37,520 nucleotides of DNA from IMG/VR virus record IMGVR_UViG_3300023093_000071, positions 1 through 37,520 of that record; one strand, given 5' to 3'. The notes beneath the pieces are model-generated. The model was not told the DNA's origin and ran no database searches. It was given only the letters and a program-made list of their open reading frames with translations. A program made the translations under genes and the position numbers. The DNA comes from a virus. This document shows, one piece after another, positions 14,968 to 23,541 of this stretch. How positions within the stretch are numbered: position 1 is the stretch's first letter; the number at the start of each line of letters is the position of its first letter.

Positions 14968-15419
14968 CACAGTTCACTGACAAAGGGATCAAGGGGACAC
15001 CTCGCAGACGCCGATCTTCCTGCCGAGGATCACCCTCGACGGTCTGAAACGATTGTGTCAGACGGTCTGACAATGGCGCTACATCATTGTTCTTATTCAG
15101 CTTTTATGGTGTCCGAAGGTCGGAGATGGTCGGAAGGCCGGGGGGAGTCAGACCCCACCCGCCCCTCTCCGGCCCCCGGCCTCGCTGATGGAGGCGACCA
15201 AGCACCTCCGGGAATTTTTATAGAATTTCAGAAACCGGCGGCATCAGCGAGTTCCGGACCTAACCTTCACGGCGCACCGCCATATAACGTATTGCGCATA
15301 TGGTTATACGCGTAGGAGAACTCAGTTGACGGCATGGTCAACCGAGTGAAGGTTAGACAAACGAAGGTGTTGATAATAGCGGCTGGCATACCGTCACATT
15401 ATTCGCTATGATACGCGTC
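14968..15419. other. non-coding stretch with operator-like palindromes
   Basis: No convincing gene. It holds TGTCAGA-CGG-TCTGACA (15056-15072) and a nearby direct copy of GACGGTCTGA, two GGTCGGA words near 15118-15135, a 9-bp inverted repeat GGCCGGGGG/CCCCCGGCC (about 15138-15181), and an 11-bp inverted repeat CTAACCTTCAC (15260-15270) with GTGAAGGTTAG (15346-15356). TATGAT just before the next gene may be a -10 box. It probably carries regulation for the flanking cargo genes. Confidence 0.45.
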
Positions 15420-15983
15420 ATGAACGACCCAAACCAGATTCTTGCCGAAAAGCGTGCTCGGATAACCGAGCTTGAATCGGCGCTTGAAGTGGAGCGCGCC
15501 GAGCTTCGCGGTATGGAGTTGATGGCGAAATTGATCGTTCCCTCGGAGGCGTTCCTTCAACTTGCAGTGGGTTCGTTGAAGGTCGGAGGCGGGCCAGCCC
15601 GTGCTGGGGCGGCTCGCGCCCTTGATTATGCAGTCGAGGAAGCATCAACAAAGGGTCGCCAGCCCGGTTCGATTTCTATGAGGTGGCGCGCCGTGCTTTG
15701 GCGTCTTGAAGGTCTCGGCGGAAATTTCCGAGCGGCTGATATCGTTGCCGTGGTGAAGGAGCTTGAGGGACGGGAAATGCGCCCCGCAGACGCTAAGCGA
15801 CAGATGGATGTTTACGCGCAGCACGGCTTTGTGAGTGTAGAAAATGACATTTATAACGTCACTGACGAGTTTAGGAGCAAGTTCGCCCAGAGTGCGCAGA
15901 ACGGCTCGAACGAGAATGCCCCACCCAGCGAAAATCAGGACGATGTGCTGGGTGGGGCAGATACCGCGCAGGGTGCGCAATAG
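15420..15983 (+). CDS. coiled-coil plus winged-helix-like protein, 187 aa
   Basis: Residues about 4-35 (ILAEKRARITELESALEVER) form a coiled coil. Residues about 85-145 (MRWRAVLWRLEGLGGNFRAADIV, then FVSVENDIYNVTDEF) resemble a winged helix, the last strand reading as the wing. The tail is polar. A similar layout is seen in uncharacterised regulators. An in-frame ATG exists at 15408, but 15420 is also possible; neither has a strong ribosome site. The function is unknown. A role in regulating the cargo island is plausible because of the palindromes upstream. Confidence 0.65.
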   Translation: MNDPNQILAEKRARITELESALEVERAELRGMELMAKLIVPSEAFLQLAVGSLKVGGGPARAGAARALDYAVEEASTKGRQPGSISMRWRAVLWRLEGLGGNFRAADIVAVVKELEGREMRPADAKRQMDVYAQHGFVSVENDIYNVTDEFRSKFAQSAQNGSNENAPPSENQDDVLGGADTAQGAQ

Positions 15984-16158
15984 AAGGAGACCACAGGAAT
16001 GTTCGACCATTCCGCAGGGTGGCGGGGGTTGCAGCCCCTTAGCTACCCATTGCTCTTATTAAGGAGCCTGTGACCTGCCGTGGGCCATCTCTTTCGAGGC
16101 GGCTCACGGCTTCTTGGATAACGTTATCCCGTTAAGAAGTCAAAAATAGGAGCCTTAG
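15984..16158 (+). other. structured spacer with a perfect palindrome
   Basis: GGATAACGTTATCC (16116-16129) is a perfect 14-bp palindrome, flanked by CTTCTT and AAGAAG, which extend it to a longer hairpin. A CCGTGGGCC...GGCGGCTCACGG fold lies just before it. A 24-codon frame (ATG 15999, after GAAGGAG) is possible but weak. The palindrome may be an operator or part of an RNA leader for the small gene at 16159. Confidence 0.4.
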
Positions 16159-16305
16159 ATGGCTAAAACACCTGATCGACATACAACGCCGAAAGCAGCT
16201 ACGCTGGCTTCTCAGGTTCTTTCGGGCGCGATCAAGCCCTCCCCGGCGCAGTCGCGCTCATTGGCGGCATCAGTGCTGTCACAGGACGCGCCCAAGCGGA
16301 AGTAA
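16159..16305 (+). CDS. small basic protein, 48 aa
   Basis: ATG 16159 is preceded by AGGAG at a good distance. The product begins MAKTPDRHTTPKAATLASQV and continues with LSGAIKPSPAQSRSLAASVL to QDAPKRK. It belongs to a type of small Ala/Ser/Lys-rich protein that is common in alphaproteobacteria and their phages, with LASxxL and SLAASxLSQ steps. The function is unknown. A strong terminator follows, so it is a single-gene unit at the right end of the cargo island. Confidence 0.75.
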   Translation: MAKTPDRHTTPKAATLASQVLSGAIKPSPAQSRSLAASVLSQDAPKRK

Positions 16306-16331
16306 CGCGACGGCATTGCCGTTCATACTCG

Positions 16332-16378
16332 ACAGCGTGTGGAAGTCAGGTGCTCCCGGAAATCCACACGCTGTTTTG
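16332..16378 (+). terminator. strong intrinsic terminator before the portal gene
   Basis: A perfect 12-bp stem, ACAGCGTGTGGA (16332-16343) and TCCACACGCTGT (16363-16374), with a 19-nt loop, followed by TTTT. It should isolate the portal gene from everything upstream, so a promoter is required in the 57 bp before ATG 16435. The only candidate seen there is CATAAATA. Confidence 0.9.
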
Positions 16379-16422
16379 TGGTCGAATGCATTCTGCGCAC
16401 CCGCGCATATCATCACCGTCAT

Positions 16423-16430
16423 CATAAATA
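16423..16430 (+). promoter_or_regulatory. CATAAATA motif before the portal gene
   Basis: CATAAATA-TCGG-ATG: the motif ends 4 nt before ATG 16435. It lies between a strong terminator and the start codon and no Shine-Dalgarno sequence is present. This is the clearest case for the motif being a promoter. Confidence 0.65.
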
Positions 16431-16434
16431 TCGG

Positions 16435-18420
16435 ATGACGAATGACGAAACGCTCGGCGGACTCCTAACACCCCAGACTGACGATCAAAACACCCCGCCG
16501 GGCGATCCCGCGCCCGATTTCGAGATGCTTCGCCGCATGTTCCGGGAGGCGGCATCCGCGAGCGATCTACAACGTGAGCACGCCAAAGAGGATCGCGATT
16601 TCTTCGACGGCCCTCACCAGATCGACGACGCCGCGCGCGCCAAGATGCGCCGGATGCGCGTTCCCGAGACGTACTGCAACAAGATCACGAGCGCGATCGG
16701 CGCCACCCTTGGCCTCCTTGATAGCAATCAGACGCAGCCGGAAGCCGTGGCTCGCAACGAGGATGGGGAGGACGCAGCCACCATCGTCACCCAAATCCTT
16801 CGCTATCAGGCTGACAAAACCCGCCTCCCCTCGGTGCTCGACGCCACGTCAGAGAACGATCTCGTGGAGGGCATCTGCGCGGCCAAGATCGAGATTGATC
16901 AGCACGATAACTGCAAAGTGACCCACATCCCGTATGAGCAATTTTACTACGACCCCAGCAGCATGGCCTATGATTTCAAGGATGCCACTTACCTCATTCA
17001 TGCCTATTGGTCGGATGTCAGCGCTGTAAAGCGCAAGTGGACCGCCTTTGCTGACCAGATTCATTGCATCGGCTTCGACGGAGACGGCCCCGAGGACCGT
17101 CCCGCCAATGCGCGCTATTGGGTCGATCCTACCCGCCGTCGAGTGATGATCGTCGATAACTTCTACATCGACGCCGCCACAGGGAAATGGAAACGCGCGA
17201 TTTACTGTCACTCCACGATCCTCGAACACGGTGACACCGGATATGTTGATGATCAGGGCGAGAGCGTTTGCCCGATTGAGGCCCTTTCATTCCATGTCAT
17301 GCGCGACGGTGAGAGGCGCGGCATGGTGCGCAACCTCGTGCCGCTACAACGCAAGATAAACGGGTTTGAAGCCGCCCTTCACCGGATGGCAATCTCGAAC
17401 CGCGTGAAGGTCAGCAGCAGCGCGGGAACCGCCAATCCCGCCGATCGCGATCTCGCACGTCGAGAGGCGCAGAAAACCGATGGCGCGATGCCCGAGGGCT
17501 ACGACATCATTCAGGGCGATCACCGTTTCACCGACATGGCGAACGCGGTCTCGTTGATGAAACAGGAAATCGACGACGCGGCGCCGGGTCGTGCCCAGAT
17601 CGCCCAAGCGGGTGCCAACACTTCGGGTCGAGCGCGTCAGCTTCTCCAACAGCAGGGCTTGGCCGAACTCGCCCGAGCGTTTGGCAAATGGGAAGATTTC
17701 GAGGAGCGCGTCTATCGCCAAATGTGGTTCCGCGCCCGTCAGTTCATGACCGATCAGACGATGATCCGCGTCACTGACAATGCCGGTGCCCGCCAGACGC
17801 TGAAACTGAACGTCCCCGTGGTCGAGACACAGCTTCATCCGGTGATGGCTCCCGTGATTGATCAGACCGGCCAGCCCGTCGTTGGCCCGAACGGTCAGCC
17901 GGTGATGCGTCCTGCGGTCCATCCTCTCACTGGTGAGGTTCGGCACACCCCGGTTCCTGTGCATGTCTCGACCGAGAATGATGTCGCCACGATGGACGTG
18001 GATATCACCCTGAAGGTCGTCCAGACCGCTGACACGCTGCGCGACGAGGGCAAGCAGAAGCTCATGGAATGGAGCGCGAAGACCGGCATCTCGCTGCTCG
18101 ACCCCAACTTCAAATTTGCGATTAAATTTTTGGGAATCCCGGACGAGCAGCAAGTGCTCGCCGCCTATGAGGAATGCTTTCAGGAAGCGCAGCAGCTTAA
18201 CGCTCCCGCACAGCAAGAAAAGGCGCAGGCGGCACAGCAGGCGCAGTCGGTTCAGGCTGCGGCGGCACAGGCGCATGCCCAGCGTGAACAAGCGGCTGCG
18301 GCGCGTGATCAGACGCTCGCACAGAAGCATCAGGTAGAAGTTCAAAGCACCGAACTCGATAACGCGTGGAAGGCCGCGATGCTTCGCGCCGGTCACAACC
18401 CCAATTCCCCGGCGATCTGA
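16435..18420 (+). CDS. portal protein (P22 gp1-like), 661 aa
   Basis: The length fits P22-type portals. The N-terminal region has a charged helical start and the typical portal core (PYEQFYYDPSSMAYDFKDAT near residues 170-190, and LVPLQRKINGFEAALHRMAI near 300). The last about 60 residues are an Ala/Gln-rich helix (AQQEKAQAAQQAQSVQ), comparable to the barrel helix. It forms the ring through which DNA enters the head. The frame is open to 16339, but that start would lie within the terminator; ATG 16435 fits the TAAATA pattern. The scaffold gene follows after a 161-bp leader. Confidence 0.85.
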   Translation: MTNDETLGGLLTPQTDDQNTPPGDPAPDFEMLRRMFREAASASDLQREHAKEDRDFFDGPHQIDDAARAKMRRMRVPETYCNKITSAIGATLGLLDSNQTQPEAVARNEDGEDAATIVTQILRYQADKTRLPSVLDATSENDLVEGICAAKIEIDQHDNCKVTHIPYEQFYYDPSSMAYDFKDATYLIHAYWSDVSAVKRKWTAFADQIHCIGFDGDGPEDRPANARYWVDPTRRRVMIVDNFYIDAATGKWKRAIYCHSTILEHGDTGYVDDQGESVCPIEALSFHVMRDGERRGMVRNLVPLQRKINGFEAALHRMAISNRVKVSSSAGTANPADRDLARREAQKTDGAMPEGYDIIQGDHRFTDMANAVSLMKQEIDDAAPGRAQIAQAGANTSGRARQLLQQQGLAELARAFGKWEDFEERVYRQMWFRARQFMTDQTMIRVTDNAGARQTLKLNVPVVETQLHPVMAPVIDQTGQPVVGPNGQPVMRPAVHPLTGEVRHTPVPVHVSTENDVATMDVDITLKVVQTADTLRDEGKQKLMEWSAKTGISLLDPNFKFAIKFLGIPDEQQVLAAYEECFQEAQQLNAPAQQEKAQAAQQAQSVQAAAAQAHAQREQAAAARDQTLAQKHQVEVQSTELDNAWKAAMLRAGHNPNSPAI

Positions 18421-18429
18421 CCGCCTGAC

Positions 18430-18581
18430 TAAATAACAATGATGCGAAAGCCGGGGAGTAATTGCCCCCGGTGAGTAGCACACCGATGACGGGTGCAACG
18501 GTCACGCGAGGGTAGTGGACTTCAATCACTTGGGAAGCCGCCAGTCGGGCTGCGAGTTGGCTACTTATAGCCGGGAGAAGC
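18430..18581 (+). promoter_or_regulatory. TAAATA motif and structured leader of the scaffold gene
   Basis: TAAATA (18430-18435) lies 3 nt before ATG ATG, which opens an 11-codon frame (begins MMRKPGSNCPR). The following 140 nt contain CCGGGG/CCCCGG, CACC/GGTG, AGTG/CACT and GGCT/AGCC hairpins, the last just before the GGGAGAAGC ribosome site of the scaffold gene. This could be a regulatory leader that sets scaffold and coat expression. No known RNA family is recognised. Confidence 0.4.
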
Positions 18582-19382
18582 ATGAGCGATACCTTCGACG
18601 ACATCTTCAATTCTGACAATACAACTGACCAGCCGATCGAGGCCATAGAGACTGAACAGCACGACGCCGCCCCTGCGGATGTCGAGCCTGAACGGCCCGA
18701 GCCTGTTGAGGAAGTTGAGGCCCTTGTGACCGAAGCTCCCTCTGAGAATCATGCCGATGAGGACGCAAAGACCGGGAAATCGGTCCCCCTGCCCACCTTC
18801 CTCGACATGCGCGATCGAATGAAAGCCGCCGAGAAACTGGCGGCGGATCATCAGGCAAAGTTGGAAGAATATCAGAAGTCGCAACAGGTCAGCGCCTCCA
18901 TTCCTGATCCCTTTAACGACCCCAAGGGGTATGCTGACTACCGTTTCGCCGAAGTCGAAAAGCAGCGTGTGAATGACAAGATTCTCATGTCTGGCGAATT
19001 TGCGAAGCGGACACACGGCGTAGATGCGGTGGCGGCTGCGGCAAATTGGGCGAGTGCCCAAGCCGAAGCTGATCCTAACTTTGACGCAATGGTGGCGAGT
19101 CAGCCCGATCCTATCGAATGGGTCATCCAGCAGCACAAAGCCGCTACTCAACTTTCTGAATACCAGTCCGATCCCATCGCTGCGGCGAGGAAGATCGCGT
19201 TGGAACAGGGTTGGATCAGCGGCTCCGATACCGCTCCCGTGGTCGCACCAGTGATCCCGGCGGCAACCCCAACCAAAGCAAAGGTGCGTCCTACAACTCT
19301 GAACGACATCCCGGCCTCCACTTCGAAGGCCACCCCTCAATCAGAACAGGAGAGCTTCAACAGCTTTTTCAATCCACGGTGA
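18582..19382 (+). CDS. scaffolding protein, 266 aa
   Basis: Acidic, Pro/Glu-rich N-terminal third (EPERPEPVEEVEALVTEA), a long helical middle (RDRMKAAEKLAADHQAKLEE), and a basic short C-terminus (TKAKVRPTTLNDIPASTSKA). These features, with its place between portal and coat genes, identify a P22 gp8-type scaffold that guides coat assembly and leaves the prohead. GGGAGAAGC gives a ribosome site before ATG 18582. The coat gene follows after 5 bp. Confidence 0.8.
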   Translation: MSDTFDDIFNSDNTTDQPIEAIETEQHDAAPADVEPERPEPVEEVEALVTEAPSENHADEDAKTGKSVPLPTFLDMRDRMKAAEKLAADHQAKLEEYQKSQQVSASIPDPFNDPKGYADYRFAEVEKQRVNDKILMSGEFAKRTHGVDAVAAAANWASAQAEADPNFDAMVASQPDPIEWVIQQHKAATQLSEYQSDPIAAARKIALEQGWISGSDTAPVVAPVIPAATPTKAKVRPTTLNDIPASTSKATPQSEQESFNSFFNPR

Positions 19383-19387
19383 ATTAA

Positions 19388-20479
19388 ATGTCTAATTTTA
19401 CTCTCGCAACTCCCTCACAGAATGAAATCTGGTCCAGCCAGTTCATCTCTGAATATGTTCGTGCCTCGACCTACCAGAACTTCATGTCCACCACGGGCAA
19501 TAACATCATCGCAGTAAAGAATGAACTGACCAACAAGGCGGGTCAGCTTATTCACGTACCGCTGTTCGGCAAGCTTCGCGGTACGCCCAATGATGGCAGC
19601 ACCTCGCTCGTCGGCAACGAAAAGTCGCTGACCAACTATTCGGTGGCGTTCCAGACCAAGCTCGTCCGCGACGCGGTGAGCATCCAGATCACCGAAGAAC
19701 TCAAAACAGAACTCGACCTTCGCGGCATCGCGAAAACCGCTCTCACTCGGTTCGCGTCGGAAATGCTGAAAAACGACCTCACCACCGCGTTCAACTCGGT
19801 GCCGGTCGCGATGGGCGGCGACGCGGAAGACGTGACTGTCGCCTATGGCAGCGCGTCGGCGGGCCAGCTTAACAACTACGTGACCGCAAACGTGGACCGC
19901 ACCTTCTTCGTCGGCGGCAGCAACACCGGCACGATGTCCACGTCGCTTTCGAGCGTCGGAGCATCGACCGGCGTCCTCACCTCTGCCGTCCTGTCGGCGA
20001 TCAAGGACAAGGCTGATGCGACCACGAATTCCAGCGTGTTCGCGATCGAGCCTTATCAGACCAAGGACGGTCAGCCCTACTACGTGCTGTTCGTCAACGC
20101 GGCTGGTTATCGTCAGCTTCGCTCTGACTCGGCGATCTACCAGTCCACCAAGGACGCTCTGCCGCGTGAGAAGGATTCGGATGAAAATCCGTTGTTCACT
20201 GGCGGCGATCTCATCTGGGACGGCGTGATCATCAAGAAAGTTCGCGATTACACCACAATCGGCAACGTCGGTGCGTCATCGGCACCGGTTGCGCAGGCGC
20301 AGCTTTGCGGCCTGAATTCGGTGATGATGGGTTACAGCATGAAGTCGCGTCCAACCCGTCGCTCGGAAGACGATTATCAGCTTAACGCTGGCGTCGGATT
20401 CATGGAGCATCGTGGTCAGATCAAGGCGTCGGTCGCGGGTCTCCAGACTGGCATGGTGACGGTGTTTCACGCTTCGTAA
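19388..20479 (+). CDS. major capsid protein, 363 aa
   Basis: The sequence matches the N4-gp56/P22-type coat group: an entry SEYVRASTYQNFM, then AGQLIHVPLFGKL, a long helix TELDLRGIAKTALTRFASEM, and a C-terminal GVGFMEHRGQIKASVAGLQT. It should form the icosahedral shell with the scaffold before it. It has no Shine-Dalgarno sequence; ATTAAATG includes the start codon and may be a degenerate TAAATA site, or the gene is translated by coupling to the scaffold 5 bp upstream. A strong terminator follows, as expected for a highly expressed gene. Confidence 0.88.
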   Translation: MSNFTLATPSQNEIWSSQFISEYVRASTYQNFMSTTGNNIIAVKNELTNKAGQLIHVPLFGKLRGTPNDGSTSLVGNEKSLTNYSVAFQTKLVRDAVSIQITEELKTELDLRGIAKTALTRFASEMLKNDLTTAFNSVPVAMGGDAEDVTVAYGSASAGQLNNYVTANVDRTFFVGGSNTGTMSTSLSSVGASTGVLTSAVLSAIKDKADATTNSSVFAIEPYQTKDGQPYYVLFVNAAGYRQLRSDSAIYQSTKDALPREKDSDENPLFTGGDLIWDGVIIKKVRDYTTIGNVGASSAPVAQAQLCGLNSVMMGYSMKSRPTRRSEDDYQLNAGVGFMEHRGQIKASVAGLQTGMVTVFHAS

Positions 20480-20498
20480 GCGTCGCACCCACTGCCGC

Positions 20499-20540
20499 TA
20501 AATAGAGGGTCGCTGGATTTTCCAGCGGCCCTTTTTCTTT
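20499..20540 (+). terminator. TAAATA motif directly followed by a terminator
   Basis: TAAATA (20499-20504) is followed by an 11-bp stem GGGTCGCTGGA (20507-20517) with TCCAGCGGCCC (20521-20531, one G-T pair), a 3-nt loop, then TTTTTCTTT. It ends coat-gene transcription. It is the second-clearest terminator in the window. The TAAATA here cannot serve the next gene unless transcripts read through. Confidence 0.88.
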
Positions 20541-20548
20541 GAGGCTTC

Positions 20549-21241
20549 ATGGCATCTGCTAAATCCGTCATCACTCTCGCGTTGTCGAAAATCGGCGTCG
20601 CCGGAGCCGCCAAGGCCCCGCGTCAGGCCGATCTCGACCTTGGCCTCACCACGCTACAAGCGCTGTATCGCTACCTGATTTCATCCGGGGCGCTTGGCCG
20701 TGCTCGACCCGTGATCCCCACAGCCGATTACACCGCGCGGGAGAATGATCGCGTGTATCGCAACAACGGCCATGTCGGCGAAATCACCCTGCCTGACGTG
20801 ATCGTGGATCGCCACGATTGCTCCGACTCGATCTACTACGACGATTACACGTCAGGCCCGCGCCAGCCGCGTGACGGGGCATTCGTGATCATCAACGATG
20901 CGAACACCGGCAACACCGCTGAATGGGTCTATGAGGCATACACGAACCGTTGGATTTCGGTCGATGACCTGTCGCTACAAGAGCGTGAGGAAGTCCGGGA
21001 CGCTGACGGGAACCTCGTCTATGTGCGACCGACATCCGAGGCGCCGCTATCGACGCGCGACATGAACGGGCTGGCGGCACTCCTCTCCACCAAGCTCGCC
21101 GATCACTACGAGGCGACGCCATCGGCGCTGACGATCCGCGACGCCCTCAACTGGCAGGCCGGTTTGAGCAACGGCTTCGGCGAGCCGGAGCGCGAGCTAT
21201 TCAACGATCTGGTGTGGATAGGACGCGGCTCGCGGTATTGA
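20549..21241 (+). CDS. gp4-like head-tail connector protein, 230 aa
   Basis: The N-terminal half (VITLALSKIGVAGAAKAP, LDLGLTTLQALYRYLIS) is the helical portal-binding fold of P22 gp4-type proteins, sitting in the exact position of gene 4 after the coat gene. The middle is beta-rich and the C-terminus holds further helices. It would bind below the portal and close the filled head. GAGG precedes ATG 20549. In P22 the gp10 gene would come next, but an unrelated gene lies between. Confidence 0.75.
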   Translation: MASAKSVITLALSKIGVAGAAKAPRQADLDLGLTTLQALYRYLISSGALGRARPVIPTADYTARENDRVYRNNGHVGEITLPDVIVDRHDCSDSIYYDDYTSGPRQPRDGAFVIINDANTGNTAEWVYEAYTNRWISVDDLSLQEREEVRDADGNLVYVRPTSEAPLSTRDMNGLAALLSTKLADHYEATPSALTIRDALNWQAGLSNGFGEPERELFNDLVWIGRGSRY

Positions 21242-21292
21242 CGGGTTGACCCGATCGCCATCTCCGATCAGTGCAGCGGCTCGGAGAGGTCG

Positions 21293-22126
21293 ATGTCAGA
21301 TACAGAAGTGCCAAAGGGCCAACTTTTCAGCAGAGTCTATTTGGAGAAGGGAAAGCCTGCTTCGGACGGCGAACGCTTTCGGACTCGCATAGCGTCACTC
21401 GCGAGTATCACTTCGTTCAACCGCGCAGACATGGCGAAGATAATTGCCCTAGAACTCGGAGTAGAGGTTCCGTTCGGAGGTTCGCATCCGCGCACAACAT
21501 ATTACTTTGATCGATTTATCGCGCACGCAGAAGTTCGGGATGTCCTTGATGTAATCAGCCTCATACACAAAAACATCCAATCAAATACTCGTGCTGATGC
21601 ACAGAGCGCGTATAGAAACTATGTCTCTAAAATTTTCCGAGAGGAAAATCTTGGATACCGGTTAGATGAAGATTGTGGCGTTCATTTTTACATCGATGAA
21701 GAATTCGAGCGATCCCGCGTTTCGGTAGTGGGATGCCTATCAACCGATGCATATAACGCCGCTCGTGACGCATTCGAAGATGCTCATCGCGCCCTTCTGA
21801 ATTCCGACACGCTGACTGCTGTGCGGCGTTCGTTTGACGCGGTTGAAAACGTCTTTAAGCTTCACTTTGGCGTTGCTCGCTTGGGAACATCGGAAATCAA
21901 AACCAAGTTGACGCCAATTTTACAGGCAACATATGCCGGTCGCGTGAACGATGCGGCCAACCGTCTTTCAGCGTCCTTCGCTGAATGGACGAATGCCGCT
22001 CACCAGTTTCGACATGCTCCGGGAGTCTCCGACCCATCTCCCCCACCCATGGATATTGCGGTCATGATGGTATCTGCGTCTGCATCATACCTTCGATGGC
22101 TCGTGGAACTTGCACCGTCGGCCTAG
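21293..22126 (+). CDS. Abi-like cargo protein, 277 aa, inside the head-completion genes
   Basis: Not a virion protein by appearance. It is a mostly helical protein with a DNA-binding-like start (FNRADMAKIIALELGVEV) and a C-terminal region (FAEWTNAAHQFRHAPGVSDP, followed by MMVSASASYLRWLVEL) like that of uncharacterised abortive-infection or HEPN-related proteins, where an aromatic-Arg-His motif is followed by a hydrophobic helix. The canonical R-x4-6-H spacing is not seen. GGAGAGG precedes the ATG. It is AT-richer than the flanking genes and sits between gp4-like and gp10-like genes. A TAAATA motif restarts transcription after it. Confidence 0.65.
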   Translation: MSDTEVPKGQLFSRVYLEKGKPASDGERFRTRIASLASITSFNRADMAKIIALELGVEVPFGGSHPRTTYYFDRFIAHAEVRDVLDVISLIHKNIQSNTRADAQSAYRNYVSKIFREENLGYRLDEDCGVHFYIDEEFERSRVSVVGCLSTDAYNAARDAFEDAHRALLNSDTLTAVRRSFDAVENVFKLHFGVARLGTSEIKTKLTPILQATYAGRVNDAANRLSASFAEWTNAAHQFRHAPGVSDPSPPPMDIAVMMVSASASYLRWLVELAPSA

Positions 22127-22142
22127 CGCTGTTCGCAATGCC

Positions 22143-22148
22143 TAAATA
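22143..22148 (+). promoter_or_regulatory. TAAATA motif before the gp10-like gene
   Basis: CCTAAATAATGGGTG: the motif ends 4 nt before GTG 22153. The pattern fixes GTG as the start, in agreement with the protein sequence. Confidence 0.55.
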
Positions 22149-22152
22149 ATGG

Positions 22153-23541
22153 GTGAAACCCACCCACATCCCATTCGCAAAACAAGCATACCGGCGCGAC
22201 CTCTCGTTCGCCCCGGAGCAAATCCTTCGCAACCTGATCGTCGAGAAAGACGAATCCGGCTCCGATCCCGAGACCGTGATGCTGTTGCAGCGTCCGGGCC
22301 TCGAACTGCGCACGGCGCTAGCTGGCCCCGTCCAAGCCGTATACGCCCCCAACAACGCTACGGCGGGCTTCCCCACGCTGATCGCGGTCGCGGGTAACAC
22401 CGTCTATTCGATCAGCGGATCGCGGGCCACGGCGCTCGGGAACATCACAGGCACTGACACCCGCGTCGCCATCGCGTCCAACTTCGACCGTATCGCGATC
22501 GTGGCTGACGGATCGTTGTGGCTCTACGGCGCAACCAAGACCTCGACCGCGAACACCTTCCGTCACGTGGCGATCCCGGACGGCTATCGCGCCGTCGATG
22601 TCACCACCCTCGACGGCTACTTCATCATCGCGATGTCGGATGGCACCTATTATTGGCTGGTGCCCGGCGACGACGATTTCACCGGCACGGTGAACGCCCT
22701 GCATTTCGCCACCGCTGAATCCCAGCCCGACAGCCTGATTGGCGTCGAGATTTGGAACGGGAACATCCTGTTCCTCGGCAGCGGTTCGATCGAAGTTTGG
22801 CAGACCACCGGCAACGCTGATCAGCCATTCCAGCGCACCCCCAATCAGGGCTTTCAGCGCGGTTGTCTGTCCCGCGACACCATTCGGCAGATCGACAACT
22901 CGGTGATGTGGGTAGGGGAAAATGCGCAAGTCTATCGGGTCGCCGGGGTGCCGCAGAAGATAAGCACGATCGGCATTGATGAGCGTCTGAAAAAGCGCAC
23001 CGCTGCCCCGTCAGCGTGGACGTTCAGCTATTCCGGCCACCTCTATTACGTTTTGAATATCCCCGGTCAGGGGAGTTTCGCCTACGACCTATCGACGCAG
23101 GTTTGGAGCGAGTTTGCCAGCGAAGGGAACGTGACGTGGCGTCCTCATGTCGGCGCGTCGAATGCCGATACTGTGATTTGCGGCGACAGCACGAGCGGCG
23201 CGCTCTGGACCGTCATCGACGCCTACACAGATGCCGGGACGCTGATCCGTCGTACCACCAACGCGTCGGTGGCGATCGTGGGTGGCCCTGTCAGAAACGG
23301 GAGTCTGGCGATTGATCTCGGCGCGAGCGCGCCATGCACGGTCAACCTGCGATGGGCAGACGCTGACGAGTATTTAACGGATCAGCCGTGGCAGGCGCTC
23401 GACGCACAAGCGGGCGCCAACGTCCTCACCTATCGTCGGCTCGGTCAGGCGCGTGCGCCGTATCGCCAGTTCGAAATCGAGATCACCGATCCTGTCGGCG
23501 TCCGCATCAGCGGCGCTCGTATTGGCGATGTGTGGCGCTGA
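22153..23541 (+). CDS. gp10-like DNA stabilisation/tail hub protein, 462 aa
   Basis: A long beta-rich protein with repeated beta-propeller-like strands (YTISGSRATALGNI type; DRIAIVADGSLWLYGATK; GYFIIAMSDGTYYWLV). Near residue 240 it has GNADQPFQRTPNQGFQRGCL, characteristic of P22 gp10-type packaged-DNA stabilisation proteins. It forms the hexamer under the gp4 ring that binds the needle and receptor proteins. Starts at GTG, with no Shine-Dalgarno sequence. Overlaps the next gene by one base (TGATG). Confidence 0.85.
   Translation: MKPTHIPFAKQAYRRDLSFAPEQILRNLIVEKDESGSDPETVMLLQRPGLELRTALAGPVQAVYAPNNATAGFPTLIAVAGNTVYSISGSRATALGNITGTDTRVAIASNFDRIAIVADGSLWLYGATKTSTANTFRHVAIPDGYRAVDVTTLDGYFIIAMSDGTYYWLVPGDDDFTGTVNALHFATAESQPDSLIGVEIWNGNILFLGSGSIEVWQTTGNADQPFQRTPNQGFQRGCLSRDTIRQIDNSVMWVGENAQVYRVAGVPQKISTIGIDERLKKRTAAPSAWTFSYSGHLYYVLNIPGQGSFAYDLSTQVWSEFASEGNVTWRPHVGASNADTVICGDSTSGALWTVIDAYTDAGTLIRRTTNASVAIVGGPVRNGSLAIDLGASAPCTVNLRWADADEYLTDQPWQALDAQAGANVLTYRRLGQARAPYRQFEIEITDPVGVRISGARIGDVWR

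Noticed and set aside
15055-15315. 86-residue plus-strand frame starting at GTG
   Set aside because: It starts inside the TGTCAGA palindrome, lacks a ribosome site and is Pro/Gly/Ser-rich noise over inverted repeats.
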